Source of the DNA: Conexibacter woesei Iso977N
Lineage (GTDB): Bacteria; Actinomycetota; Thermoleophilia; Solirubrobacterales; Solirubrobacteraceae
Direction of reading: 5' to 3'
Assembly: GCF_000424625.1 (NCBI RefSeq)
Contig: NZ_AUKG01000001.1
Coordinates: forward strand, 930,001 to 994,000
Length of the DNA stretch: 64,000 nt
The position numbers and the translations under genes are program-made. Of this stretch, positions 39,472 through 48,222 are shown one piece after another. Numbering within the stretch: position 1 is the first letter of the stretch; each line of letters starts with the position of its first letter. The notes under the pieces were generated by a model, which saw nothing but the letters and a program-made list of their open reading frames with translations, was not told the DNA's origin and made no database searches.

Positions 39472-40251
39472 CTAGAAGCGATCGAAGTTGTTGAGCCATC
39501 GTCCCAGCGGATCGTCGAGGTCGATGAGCTCGCCGCAGCCCCAGTCGACCTCTGCTTGCCCGCGGGTCCGGACGCAAGGAAAGGGCGCGCGGCTGTGCTT
39601 GTCGAACTGTCGGATCGTGAAGTCCACGACCGCCTCGTGCTCGGCGAGCAGGACGGCGTGGTGAAAGCCTCCATCCCCCACCCATTCAATGATGCGCGCG
39701 GCGCGCCCGGCAGCGTCGTCGACGCTGCGCAGTGCTGCGATGAACCGCGCGCTGGCTCTCTTGCAACGTCCCGATGCCTCACCGGACTGCTGTAGTTGAT
39801 CGCCCACCGGCGAGTTGCGAAAGAGCTCGATGGCCGTGCGGGCAGACAGGGAGAGATCGTCAAACCCGATGGTCCGATCGAGGCGGTCGAGCCAGCGAGG
39901 GCGGAGCGGTGCGGTGAGCGTGAGCTCGGCCTCGGCGCGTGGTGGGTCTTCGACCACGCGGATGATCTCGCCGGGTGTGTCGCGCGGGAGATCAAAGGCG
40001 ATAACGATCTGACCGCCGGACAGGTCGTTGTGGATGGCCGGGGTCGTTGCGATGAAGACGCTGCCGGTACCGCCACGACGGGTGACAAGGACTCGCTCTG
40101 CGGGATCGGTCGGCAGGGCGGGGCGAAGTTCACCGGCCGCCAGGATCTGCTCGGCGGCGGCCACCGAAGTTGCGTGGTAGACCCGAACGGTGGAGGCATC
40201 AGCAGCAGAGGCTCCGTTGGCGAACAGCGTATTCAGAACGTCGTCGTCCAT
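39472..40251 (-). CDS. ADP-ribosyltransferase-like protein
   Basis: 259 residues. Residues 20-45 read TVRVYHATSVAAAEQILAAGELRP, the Y-H-x-T-S ... G pattern that opens many ADP-ribosyltransferase and RNA 2'-phosphotransferase-like folds; GGTGSVFIATTPAIHND (about 60-76) fits the next strand with the Ser/Thr position, and ELTLTAPLRPRWL may hold the catalytic Glu strand. The C-terminal half is unassigned and ends DDPLGRWLNNFDRF. It starts 28 bp downstream of the RecB-like nuclease/helicase, so they form one unit. It may be an NAD-using toxin or modifier. The fold assignment is moderate. Confidence 0.5.
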   Translation of the reverse strand: MDDDVLNTLFANGASAADASTVRVYHATSVAAAEQILAAGELRPALPTDPAERVLVTRRGGTGSVFIATTPAIHNDLSGGQIVIAFDLPRDTPGEIIRVVEDPPRAEAELTLTAPLRPRWLDRLDRTIGFDDLSLSARTAIELFRNSPVGDQLQQSGEASGRCKRASARFIAALRSVDDAAGRAARIIEWVGDGGFHHAVLLAEHEAVVDFTIRQFDKHSRAPFPCVRTRGQAEVDWGCGELIDLDDPLGRWLNNFDRF

Positions 40252-40279
40252 CGACGCCCTCCGCTCTCGCCGCTGTACG

Positions 40280-43200
40280 TCACGTCGCCGCCGCCGCGAA
40301 CTGGCACAGCATGTTGACCAGCTTCATCTGCTCGACCGTCGAGCACCGGGTCGACATCAGCCGGGGCGAGCACACGACGACGGCCAGCGCCTGCGCGCGC
40401 GAGACGGCGACGTTGAGCCGGTTGCGGTTGAAGAGGAAGTCCATGCCGCGCGGGACATCCTCGCCGGAGGAGCTGGCCATGGAGAAGAACACGACAGGCG
40501 CCTGCTGGCCCTGGAACTTGTCCACCGTGCCGACGCGGACTCCTTCACGCAGCGCTCCGCGCAACGTCCGGACCTGCGCGTTGTATGGCGCGACGACGAG
40601 GATGTCTTCGAGGTCCAGGGCGCGAACGGTGCCGTCGCGGTCGGTGAACGTCCCGCCGTCGAGGAGGTCCTCAACGGCAGCGGCGACGATCGCAGCCTCC
40701 TTCTCCGAGCGTTGGCGGTTGTCGCTGTGCTCAACGGTCAGCAGACGCAAGCCCGTCCCCGAGAGCCCGGGTGATGCAACAACTTGGCGGCTGCATGCGT
40801 CGATTGGAAGGAGCGCGCCGTCGTACATCGCGTCCGACACGAAGCGGCAAACGTCGGGATGCATGCGCCAGGTCCGATCGAGGAAGACCCCGCGGTCCCG
40901 CGCGATCGTCTGGGCTTCGCCGAACACGTGCTCGAGGACGGATGCCCCGGATCCATGCAGGTGGGTGCCATGGCTGACATGGGGGAGTTGCTGGGGATCA
41001 CCCAGGAGCACGATGCTCTTCGTCCCTTGCGAGACGGCGATGGCGTCCGCGAGGGAGACCTGGCCGGCTTCGTCGACGAAGAGGACGTCGACGTCTTCGA
41101 ACACGCTTTCCCTGGCCCAGAACCACGAGGTCGCGCCGAGGAGCTGTGGCGGGTCCCGCTTGGACGGGCTGGCCGAGCAGGTGACGGTGTCGCTCGCGTA
41201 GTTGCCATCGTCGTTCTCGCCCTTCTTCTTCCAGCCGGCGAACGAGAAGCCGGTCTCCGCGGCGTAGTCGTCCACGTCCTCCAGGAACTTGGCGATGGCC
41301 TTGTGCGCCGTGGCCATGACGCCGATGCGCAGGCCGTGGCGCCGCATCAGCTCCACGGCGACACGCGCGCCCAAGAACGTCTTGCCGGTTCCGGGTGGGC
41401 CCTGCACCACGAGCACGGAGCGGTTCAGACCCGCGGCCTGCTCCACGAGGGTGTCGAGTTCGATCGGACCCTCTGTGAGCGCCGGAGTTCCGGGCGTGAA
41501 CCGCGGCGCGCGCCGCAGAAGCAGATCGGTCGCCGCGTCGAACCGGTCACACGGATCGAAGCCGTCCTCCGAGAGACGATCGGCAAAGCGGAACAGCGCG
41601 TCCTTCTGCGCGTTCGTCGGGACCGGCATGCCTGGGATCAGGCGGGCCGGCGGGGCGTCGCCGTGCTTCTTCGCCCGCTTGACCGAGAGCGTCCGCTCCC
41701 GCGGATCCAGTGCCTCGATCGTCACCCCGTACCCGTCGTCGCCCGCGTCCGGATCCCACGCGGAACCTTCGTGCAACTTGTAGTCCTGCGGCGGGAACGA
41801 CAAGTGCCAACGCCAGTTCGCTCCCTCCTCTTCGCGCTCTCGTCCCGGAACCGGCCGGAGCCCGGCGATCGCGGCGCTGTCGTCCCGGAGATCGTCGTCG
41901 CTGCTGTCGGCTCGTGCGAAGAACTCCCAGTACTCGGGCTTGTCCTCACGCTCGTGGTAGCCGACGAGATCGAACGCGAGGCGCCGGACACGCTGTTCGT
42001 CGTCGTCCTCCGATGCGTCGTCCGGGAGGCCGGTCGCCAGTTGCTCGCGCGCTCGCTCCAGCCGTGCCCGGTACTCCAGCTGCGTCCTGCTCGCGTCGCG
42101 TCCCGGCTCGGGCTCCAGCCTGTCCAGCGCGACCCCGAACTCCGCCTCGGCGTCGTCCCGCAGATTCCAGAGCCACTCCCGCAGCGCCAGTGTCGATCGG
42201 CAGTCGTCCTCGTTGTAGGTCGCGATCGCGTCGAGCAGGTTCGGCTCGCCACTGTCCAAGTACTTCTGCCAACGGCGAAGGGAGCCGATCGCGCCATCGT
42301 CCGCACCTCGGCGCACGTAACCGAACGCCGGCTCGATCGCCTTCAACCCGTATGACTCGGTGCCGATCCGCACGCCCTGCCGGACGACCGGCAGCAGGTC
42401 GACGAAGATCTTGCGCCGAAGAAGGTCGTCGACCTCGGGCGAGCATGTCGAGTGACGGGTCATCAACGTCTTGACCGCGGTCGGCTCGTAGGAGTTGTAG
42501 TGGAACACGTGCAGGTCGGGATGGCGTTCGAGACGCTCGGTGATCCAGCCCATCCAGTCCTCGAACTGGTCCTTCTCCTCGGTGCGAGACGTTGCCCATC
42601 GAGCCTCGTAGACCCACTTCGACCCGTCGCTGTACAACGTGCCGAAGAGGTACTCGAGGCCGTCGTCGCCCCAGAACGGATCGCCCTCGAAGTCGAAGAA
42701 CACGTCGCCCGCCGACGGCTGCGGCAGGCGCGCCAGCCCGCGGTCATGCTCCGGTTCGAGCAGCTCGTGCAGCGGCCGGTCGTGACCGCGGCTGCGGACC
42801 TGGAGATCGGCCTGGGCCCGCAAGGAGCGCAGGGTCCCGTCCGCAAGTCGCGAGATCTTCGTCTCCGGTGCGAGTCCTGCGAGGCCCGGCACGGTGTGGA
42901 CCTCGTGCCCCTCGAGCTTCAGCCCCTGGGCTCGGCGGAGGTTCGCCACCAGCGACAGATGATCATCAGCCCGCCGTCGCTTCGCGCAGTGCAGCCACCA
43001 TGGGCAGAAGTCGCAGTCGGCCACCGGGTACGGGTAGTCGACGTCCGCGTCGGCCGGCTCCAGCTCGTCGCGCCGCTTCAAGAAGCGGGAGCGCACCCGT
43101 TCGGCGTAGGCCTGGAACTCGCCAGGCGGGTATGCGAGCGACTCCCCGCTGCCGAGCGCGAGATGGATCGACGCCGGCGCCCGGCCCTGCAGCTGCGCCA

Positions 43201-43648
43201 GCTGCTCGTTGTAGAACAGCAGCTGGAAGATGTGGCGGGGCTGAGGATGGCTCCCCAGCTTGGCGTCATGGACCTCGTAGGACCAGGAGCCCAGGTTCGA
43301 AGGCTCCTCGACGCGGACGAGGAAGTCGGCGTACCCGACCCAGTCATCGTCGGCCAAGCAGGCCTGGTGGATGACGCTTGCACCGGCGGACATCGCTTCG
43401 CGCGTGGCCTCGAGCCGCGCGGCGATAGGGCCGGTGGTCGCGATCTCCACCACCTCACGGCCACCCTCGGCCAAGCGCTCGAGCACCTCCCGCTCGTGCC
43501 GCTCACCGCGTTCGATGAGCAGCGTCGCGTCCGGTCGCAGAGGCTCGGCCTCCAGCTCGCCGCGGAGATGTCGTAGGTCGAGGTACGTCCGGTGCTCGCA
43601 GCCGAGGAACTGGTTGAGCGATGAAGGGGAAAGGCGTCGATCGGGCAT
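40280..43648 (-). CDS. RecB-like nuclease / RNase H-like / UPF1-type helicase fusion
   Basis: 1122 residues from ATG at 43648 (TTG at 43702 is possible). Domain 1 (about 1-235) is a TM0106-family RecB-like nuclease: LSPSSLNQFLGCEHR with Cys17 and Cys212, Cys215, Cys221 forming a probable Cas4/AddB-type iron-sulphur clasp, plus VGYADFLVRVE and EVHDAKLG with catalytic Asp and Lys. Domain 2 (about 315-500) is RNase H-like (DVFFDFEGDPFW, YNEDDCRSTLALREWL). Domain 3 (about 640-1122) is an SF1 UPF1/DNA2-like helicase: GPPGTGKT near 748, VDEAGQ near 856, LGDPQQLP, DRTWRMHP, DKFQGQQ and RLNVAVSRA. All motor motifs are intact. Likely a DNA- or RNA-degrading defence effector. Confidence 0.85.
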   Translation of the reverse strand: MPDRRLSPSSLNQFLGCEHRTYLDLRHLRGELEAEPLRPDATLLIERGERHEREVLERLAEGGREVVEIATTGPIAARLEATREAMSAGASVIHQACLADDDWVGYADFLVRVEEPSNLGSWSYEVHDAKLGSHPQPRHIFQLLFYNEQLAQLQGRAPASIHLALGSGESLAYPPGEFQAYAERVRSRFLKRRDELEPADADVDYPYPVADCDFCPWWLHCAKRRRADDHLSLVANLRRAQGLKLEGHEVHTVPGLAGLAPETKISRLADGTLRSLRAQADLQVRSRGHDRPLHELLEPEHDRGLARLPQPSAGDVFFDFEGDPFWGDDGLEYLFGTLYSDGSKWVYEARWATSRTEEKDQFEDWMGWITERLERHPDLHVFHYNSYEPTAVKTLMTRHSTCSPEVDDLLRRKIFVDLLPVVRQGVRIGTESYGLKAIEPAFGYVRRGADDGAIGSLRRWQKYLDSGEPNLLDAIATYNEDDCRSTLALREWLWNLRDDAEAEFGVALDRLEPEPGRDASRTQLEYRARLERAREQLATGLPDDASEDDDEQRVRRLAFDLVGYHEREDKPEYWEFFARADSSDDDLRDDSAAIAGLRPVPGREREEEGANWRWHLSFPPQDYKLHEGSAWDPDAGDDGYGVTIEALDPRERTLSVKRAKKHGDAPPARLIPGMPVPTNAQKDALFRFADRLSEDGFDPCDRFDAATDLLLRRAPRFTPGTPALTEGPIELDTLVEQAAGLNRSVLVVQGPPGTGKTFLGARVAVELMRRHGLRIGVMATAHKAIAKFLEDVDDYAAETGFSFAGWKKKGENDDGNYASDTVTCSASPSKRDPPQLLGATSWFWARESVFEDVDVLFVDEAGQVSLADAIAVSQGTKSIVLLGDPQQLPHVSHGTHLHGSGASVLEHVFGEAQTIARDRGVFLDRTWRMHPDVCRFVSDAMYDGALLPIDACSRQVVASPGLSGTGLRLLTVEHSDNRQRSEKEAAIVAAAVEDLLDGGTFTDRDGTVRALDLEDILVVAPYNAQVRTLRGALREGVRVGTVDKFQGQQAPVVFFSMASSSGEDVPRGMDFLFNRNRLNVAVSRAQALAVVVCSPRLMSTRCSTVEQMKLVNMLCQFAAAAT

Positions 43649-43746
43649 CGTGAAGCGCGGAGCGAAGAGCGGCGCTCGCTGATCCTGACGCAACAGAGCC
43701 AATTACGCCACAACGCACCGGTCAACGGTGTACGGTGCCGACCGGG

Positions 43747-44721
43747 ATGGACCGGCTGCGTGAGAGCGACTACGTCGTCGTCGACGTCGAGACGACAGGG
43801 TTCGCCGCTGATCGCGGTGATCGGATCGTCGAGATCGCGCTCCTGCGATGCCGCCCGGGACACGGCGTGGTCGGGCGCTTCGTCACGCTGGTCGATCCGC
43901 AGGTGCCGGTGCGCGCCCGGTGGGTCCACGGCATCCGCGCCGACGACGTGCAGCGGGCGCCCAGGTTCGTCGACATCGCCGCTGAGGTCCGACGCCGCCT
44001 GGAGGATGCCGTCATCGTCGCGCACAACAGCCGCTTCGACCTCGCGTTCCTCGACGCCGAGCTGTCTCGTTCCGGGAGTGCGCTTCCCGAGAGCCCGACG
44101 CTCTGCACGATGGGGTTGACCGCACGCCTCGGTCTCCCTGTTCCGGGGCGTTCGCTTCGCTCCTGTTGCGAGCACTTCGCGATCCAGATCGATCGCGAAC
44201 ACGGCGCAGAGCACGACGCTCAGGCGGCCGCGCAGCTGCTTTTACGCCTGCTGCGCGAGGCGCTCACTCGCGGCTGGGACGACCTGGAGGATCTGGGATG
44301 CGTGCCTGCGGTGCGCCGCGCGGACGCGCCCCGGCGGTCGCTCCCACAGCCCCCAGATGCCGCGCCCGCGCATCGGCGACTGGTCACAGCAGCGCGGACG
44401 CTCGGGGACACCTGGCCGGTGGCTGACGCAGACGTCGCGGCGTACCTCGACCTCCTCGATCGCGTGCTGGCCGATCGCGTGGTCACCACCGCGGAGGTCG
44501 ATGCCCTGGCCGCGATGGCGCGGCGATGTGACCTGGAGGTCAACGTCGTCGCGGCGGCACACCGCGAGTACCTCGGGCGGCTGGTCGCCGCTGCCTGGGA
44601 TGACGGCGTCCTGTCGGATGACGAGTTGCGCGACATCGCCGAGGTCGCGACCCTGCTGGGCATCGCACCTGGCGAAGCTGCCGAGCTGAGCTCACCAAGG
44701 AGGCCTGCATGGGCATCGTGA
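43747..44721 (+). CDS. DnaQ-type 3'-5' exonuclease fused to a TerB-like domain
   Basis: 324 residues from ATG at 43747 (GTG at 43735 possible). The exonuclease domain (8-165) has VDVETTG (Asp13, Glu15), AHNSRFDLAFLD near 92 and AEHDAQAAAQLL near 155, the complete DEDDh set found in DNA polymerase III epsilon. The C-terminal half (about 215-320) is a helical TerB-like region with ADRVVTTAEVDALAAMARRC and DDGVLSDDELRDIAEVATLLG, paired acidic metal-binding repeats. First gene of a four-gene unit and divergent from the RecB-like gene across 98 bp. Its stop overlaps the next gene by 13 bp. Confidence 0.87.
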   Translation: MDRLRESDYVVVDVETTGFAADRGDRIVEIALLRCRPGHGVVGRFVTLVDPQVPVRARWVHGIRADDVQRAPRFVDIAAEVRRRLEDAVIVAHNSRFDLAFLDAELSRSGSALPESPTLCTMGLTARLGLPVPGRSLRSCCEHFAIQIDREHGAEHDAQAAAQLLLRLLREALTRGWDDLEDLGCVPAVRRADAPRRSLPQPPDAAPAHRRLVTAARTLGDTWPVADADVAAYLDLLDRVLADRVVTTAEVDALAAMARRCDLEVNVVAAAHREYLGRLVAAAWDDGVLSDDELRDIAEVATLLGIAPGEAAELSSPRRPAWAS

Positions 44722-46910
44722 TCGTCATCGCTGCGATCGGGGGGATCGTCTGGTTCTACGCGCGGCAGACGCGGCAGAAGCCGCCGATCACGGCCGAGCA
44801 GCAACGGGCGCCCGAGACCGCTATCCGGCGCGTGGAGCCCACCGTCCGCCCGGTGGCGCCTGCACGGAGGCGCTCCGGGGGACCCGCTCGGTGGGTGCCG
44901 CTCGATCAGACCGTCGAGGTCCACGGCCTGGTCCTGCCCGGCGGCCTGTACGTCGGCGACCACCTGGAAGCGGTCGCGCAATGGCGAGGCGACGAGCCTG
45001 CGCTCATCGACCCGCGCAAGCCTGTCGACCTCCGGCGCCCGGACGTCGACGGCACGCACATGAGCTACTGGCCGTCGTACGGGGACATCCACCCTGCGTC
45101 GCGCGCTGGCTACCTGCGCTGGCTCGAGGCGGGTCGTCCCGGCGGGGCGTACATCGGCTATGTCTTCCTGTTCTTCTACGGCATCGAACGCCGCGTCATC
45201 CGCGACATCGCGGCGAACAGCAACGGACGGAGCGAGCTGCCCGCCCTGCTGGCCGAAGTGGAGCGGTTGCTCGGGCTCTACGCCGACAACGGCTCGTTCA
45301 GCAGCTACGCGGGCGACTTCGTCGCCACGGCGAAGCTCACCGCCGGCCCGCTCGACCTCTCGACGCTCGTGCCCTCGCGCGAGCGCGTGGGCTGGGACCT
45401 GCCGATCGAGCTCAAGCTCGCCGCCGGAGCGGCGGCGGCTGCCGACGAGCCGCTGTCCGCCGACTGGGCGCTTGCGTGGGCGCTGCACCACCCGGAGATT
45501 CCGCTTCGCACCCCGGCGACGCGCTGCGCCGACGAGTTCGCCGAGCTGTTCTGCCTGCGCTACCGCGAGAAGCACGGCGAGGGATTCAGGATTAAGGCCA
45601 ACAAGTCGCCCCTCAAGCTCGAGTACCGCCCTGCCTCGGCGTCCTTCGGAGGCCCGATCGCTCTGACGACTCCTGACCTCCCGGATGTCACGCGCCTGGC
45701 GGGGCCGACGCGCAGGCTGGCCGACCTCGTCGAATCCGTGACCGCGGACCTGGGTGGGTTCAGCCGGTACGTCGGGCGCCACGAAGACCGCACGTCGGCG
45801 CGCGCGGTCGCGCTGCTGCCGCCCGAGCTCGCCGGCGCTCGGGCGCCGGCCGAGCTGGTCGAACTGCTCCATGCGATCCCGGAAGATGGGTCGGTCCCGC
45901 TCGCCTCGAGCCGGTTGACCGCGCTGCTCGATGGCGAAGGCAAGCTGTCAAAGCGCGATGCGATCGCCGCCGCTGCGCTGCTCGAGGGTCACGGCATCGG
46001 CCTGGAGCCCGACATCCGGGTCGGGACCATCAACTTCTCGCACCATCCCCAGGCGATCGTCTGGCGGGACGCTGACGCGGCGACCGCCACGGTCGGTGGC
46101 GGATACGCCGCGGCGACCGTGCTGCTGCACCTCGGTGTCATGGTGGGAGCGAGCGACGGCGAGGTCAGCGTCGTCGAGCAGGAGCAGCTCGAAAAGGCGC
46201 TGGAGCAGGCCTTCGACCTGCCCGCCGCCGGACGACGCCGGCTGAGGGCCCACCTGCATTGGCTGGTTGAGGTCCGGCCTGGGATCGCAGGTCTCAAGGC
46301 ACGGGTGGGAGACCTCGACCAGCAACAGCGGTCGCTCATCGCGCGGTACCTCGTGGCGGTCGCCGGCGCCGACGGGCACGTCGCCCGGCAGGAGGTCGAC
46401 ATGTTGCGCAAGCTGTACGGAGTCCTCGGTCTCGAACCCGACGACGTCCACCGTGATCTGCACGGGCTGGCGTCGGAGCCGGTCACCGTCATCGCCGCCG
46501 ACCGTGACGCCGGCGACTTCGCCCTGCCCGGCGAGGTCCGCCTGGACCGGCGGCGCCTCGCCGAGGTGATGTCCTCGACGCAGCAGGTCGCGGAGGTGCT
46601 CACGGCGGTGTTCGTGCCCGACGACGTCGAACCCGAGGCGGACGCCGGTGACGTCGTGGCCGAGGACGACGGCGAGTCGGTCGCCGGTCTCGACGGTCCC
46701 CACGCCGCGCTCCTGCAGCGCCTCGCAGTTCAGGAACGGTGGTCGCGCGAGGAGCTCGATGCGCTGGCCGGCGAGCTAGACCTGCTCCCCGGAGGCGCGA
46801 TCGAGACCATCAACGACGCCGCGTTCGCCATCGCCGACGCGCCGCTCATCGAGGGTGACGACCCGATCGAGCTGGACAGCCACGTCCTCAAGGAGATGCT
46901 CCATGTCTGA
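44709..46910 (+). CDS. TerB_N / TerB / TerB_C domain protein, membrane-anchored
   Basis: 733 residues. A single N-terminal membrane helix (IVIVIAAIGGIVWFYARQ) and a charged linker precede TerB_N (about 60-270; WVPLDQTVEVHGL, SYWPSYGDIHPASRAGYLRWL, YIGYVFLFFYGIERR). A middle region leads to a TerB metal-binding helical domain (about 460-600; VMVGASDGEVSVVEQEQLEKAL and AVAGADGHVARQEVDMLRKLYGVLGL). The TerB_C part covers about 620-733 and ends DSHVLKEMLHV. The TerB_N-TerB-TerB_C order is the one defined from tellurite-resistance-type systems linked to DNA processing. Overlaps both neighbours (13 and 8 bp), so the proteins should be made together; it may tether the ATPase and helicase to the membrane. 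Confidence 0.87.
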   Translation: MGIVIVIAAIGGIVWFYARQTRQKPPITAEQQRAPETAIRRVEPTVRPVAPARRRSGGPARWVPLDQTVEVHGLVLPGGLYVGDHLEAVAQWRGDEPALIDPRKPVDLRRPDVDGTHMSYWPSYGDIHPASRAGYLRWLEAGRPGGAYIGYVFLFFYGIERRVIRDIAANSNGRSELPALLAEVERLLGLYADNGSFSSYAGDFVATAKLTAGPLDLSTLVPSRERVGWDLPIELKLAAGAAAAADEPLSADWALAWALHHPEIPLRTPATRCADEFAELFCLRYREKHGEGFRIKANKSPLKLEYRPASASFGGPIALTTPDLPDVTRLAGPTRRLADLVESVTADLGGFSRYVGRHEDRTSARAVALLPPELAGARAPAELVELLHAIPEDGSVPLASSRLTALLDGEGKLSKRDAIAAAALLEGHGIGLEPDIRVGTINFSHHPQAIVWRDADAATATVGGGYAAATVLLHLGVMVGASDGEVSVVEQEQLEKALEQAFDLPAAGRRRLRAHLHWLVEVRPGIAGLKARVGDLDQQQRSLIARYLVAVAGADGHVARQEVDMLRKLYGVLGLEPDDVHRDLHGLASEPVTVIAADRDAGDFALPGEVRLDRRRLAEVMSSTQQVAEVLTAVFVPDDVEPEADAGDVVAEDDGESVAGLDGPHAALLQRLAVQERWSREELDALAGELDLLPGGAIETINDAAFAIADAPLIEGDDPIELDSHVLKEMLHV

Positions 46911-48222
46911 CGCCAGAATCCGACCCCGCGATCGGGACGCGATCCTGCAGTCGCTGGCCGCGGGCGTCGTCCCGCGGCGCGGCCAGCAGCACATCCAGGT
47001 CGGTCGCGCGCTAGAGGTCACGGCGCTGATCGAGGATCTGCGGCGCATCGCCGACGGCGGCAGCGCAGTGCGCTTCATCATCGGCGAATACGGTGCGGGA
47101 AAGAGCTTCTTCCTCCAGCTCGTGCGCTCCATCGCCCTGGAGAAGAACCTCGTCACGGTGCACGCGGACCTGACGCCGGACCGGCGGTTGCACGCGACCG
47201 GCGGCCAGGCGCGGACCCTGTACGCCGAGCTGACGCGCAACCTCGCCACCCGAACGAGTCCGGAGGGCGGTGCGATGGCGGCCGTCGTCGAGCGGTTCGT
47301 CTCATCCGCGCTCCAAGAGGCCAAGAGCGCTGGCGTGCCGGTCCAGGAGGTCATCGACGGCCGGCTCGCCGGGCTCGCCGAGATGGTCGGCGGCTACGAC
47401 TTCGCCGGGGTGATCGGCGCCTACTGGCGCGGCCACGACGAGGGCGACGTCGCGCTCAAGGACGCCGCCGTGCGCTGGTTGCGCGGCGAGTACACCACCA
47501 AGACCGATGCGCGCCGCGACCTCGGCGTCCGGACCATCGTGGACGACGCCAACGTCTACGACCAGCTCAAGCTCATGGCGCGGTTCGTCGTCCTCGCCGG
47601 CTACGCCGGGTTGCTCGTCGGCCTGGACGAGCTGGTCAACCTGTACAAGTTGGCCAGCACCGCGGCGCGTCGCAGCAACTACGAGCAGATCCTGCGGATC
47701 GTCAACGACTGCCTCCAAGGCGGTGTGGAGCACCTCGGGTTCCTGATGGGCGGCACCCCGGAGTTCCTGACCGACACCCGGCGCGGGCTCTACAGCTACG
47801 AGGCGCTCCAGAGCCGCTTGGCCGAGAACGCGTTCGCCACCGGCGGACTACGTGATCTCTCGGGCCCCGTGATCCGCCTGCAGAACCTGACCCAGGAAGA
47901 GCTGTTCGTCCTCCTCCAGCGCCTGCGGAACGTGCAGGCGGGAGGCGATGCGTCGCAACACCTGATGCCCGACGAAGGGCTCGAGGCGTTCATGCAGCAT
48001 TGCTCTGGTCGCCTGGGCGATGAGTACTTCCGGACGCCGCGCACGATGATCAAGGCCTACCTCCAGCTCCTCGCGGTCCTCGAGCAGAACAGCGACGCGG
48101 ACTGGCGGGTGCTGCTCGGCCAGGTGGATGTCGAGGTCGACCGCGGAGCGGAGGCCGATCTTGTCCCGCGTGAAGGACCGGACGCGGTCGACGACGAGGA
48201 GCTGACGAGCTTCCGGCTGTGA
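46903..48222 (+). CDS. DUF2791 P-loop ATPase (BREX-type ATP-binding protein, BrxD-like)
   Basis: 439 residues from ATG with AGGAG 7 nt upstream. It opens RPRDRDAILQSLAAGVVPRRGQQHIQVGR, a typical DUF2791 start, then the Walker A loop GEYGAGKSFFLQ (about 61-72), a Walker B GLLVGLDELVNLYKL (about 238-252), FLMGGTPEFLTD and RLQNLTQEEL. These proteins include BrxD of BREX systems and related ATPases beside TerB_N proteins. It overlaps the TerB gene by 8 bp and the helicase by GTGA. It should act as an AAA-like switch with the helicase. Confidence 0.9.
   Translation: MSDARIRPRDRDAILQSLAAGVVPRRGQQHIQVGRALEVTALIEDLRRIADGGSAVRFIIGEYGAGKSFFLQLVRSIALEKNLVTVHADLTPDRRLHATGGQARTLYAELTRNLATRTSPEGGAMAAVVERFVSSALQEAKSAGVPVQEVIDGRLAGLAEMVGGYDFAGVIGAYWRGHDEGDVALKDAAVRWLRGEYTTKTDARRDLGVRTIVDDANVYDQLKLMARFVVLAGYAGLLVGLDELVNLYKLASTAARRSNYEQILRIVNDCLQGGVEHLGFLMGGTPEFLTDTRRGLYSYEALQSRLAENAFATGGLRDLSGPVIRLQNLTQEELFVLLQRLRNVQAGGDASQHLMPDEGLEAFMQHCSGRLGDEYFRTPRTMIKAYLQLLAVLEQNSDADWRVLLGQVDVEVDRGAEADLVPREGPDAVDDEELTSFRL

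Noticed and set aside
38949-39494. 181-codon plus-strand frame in the island gap
   Set aside because: Ser/Arg/Ala-rich composition and no start signal; it reads as antisense of the weak minus-strand coding remnant.
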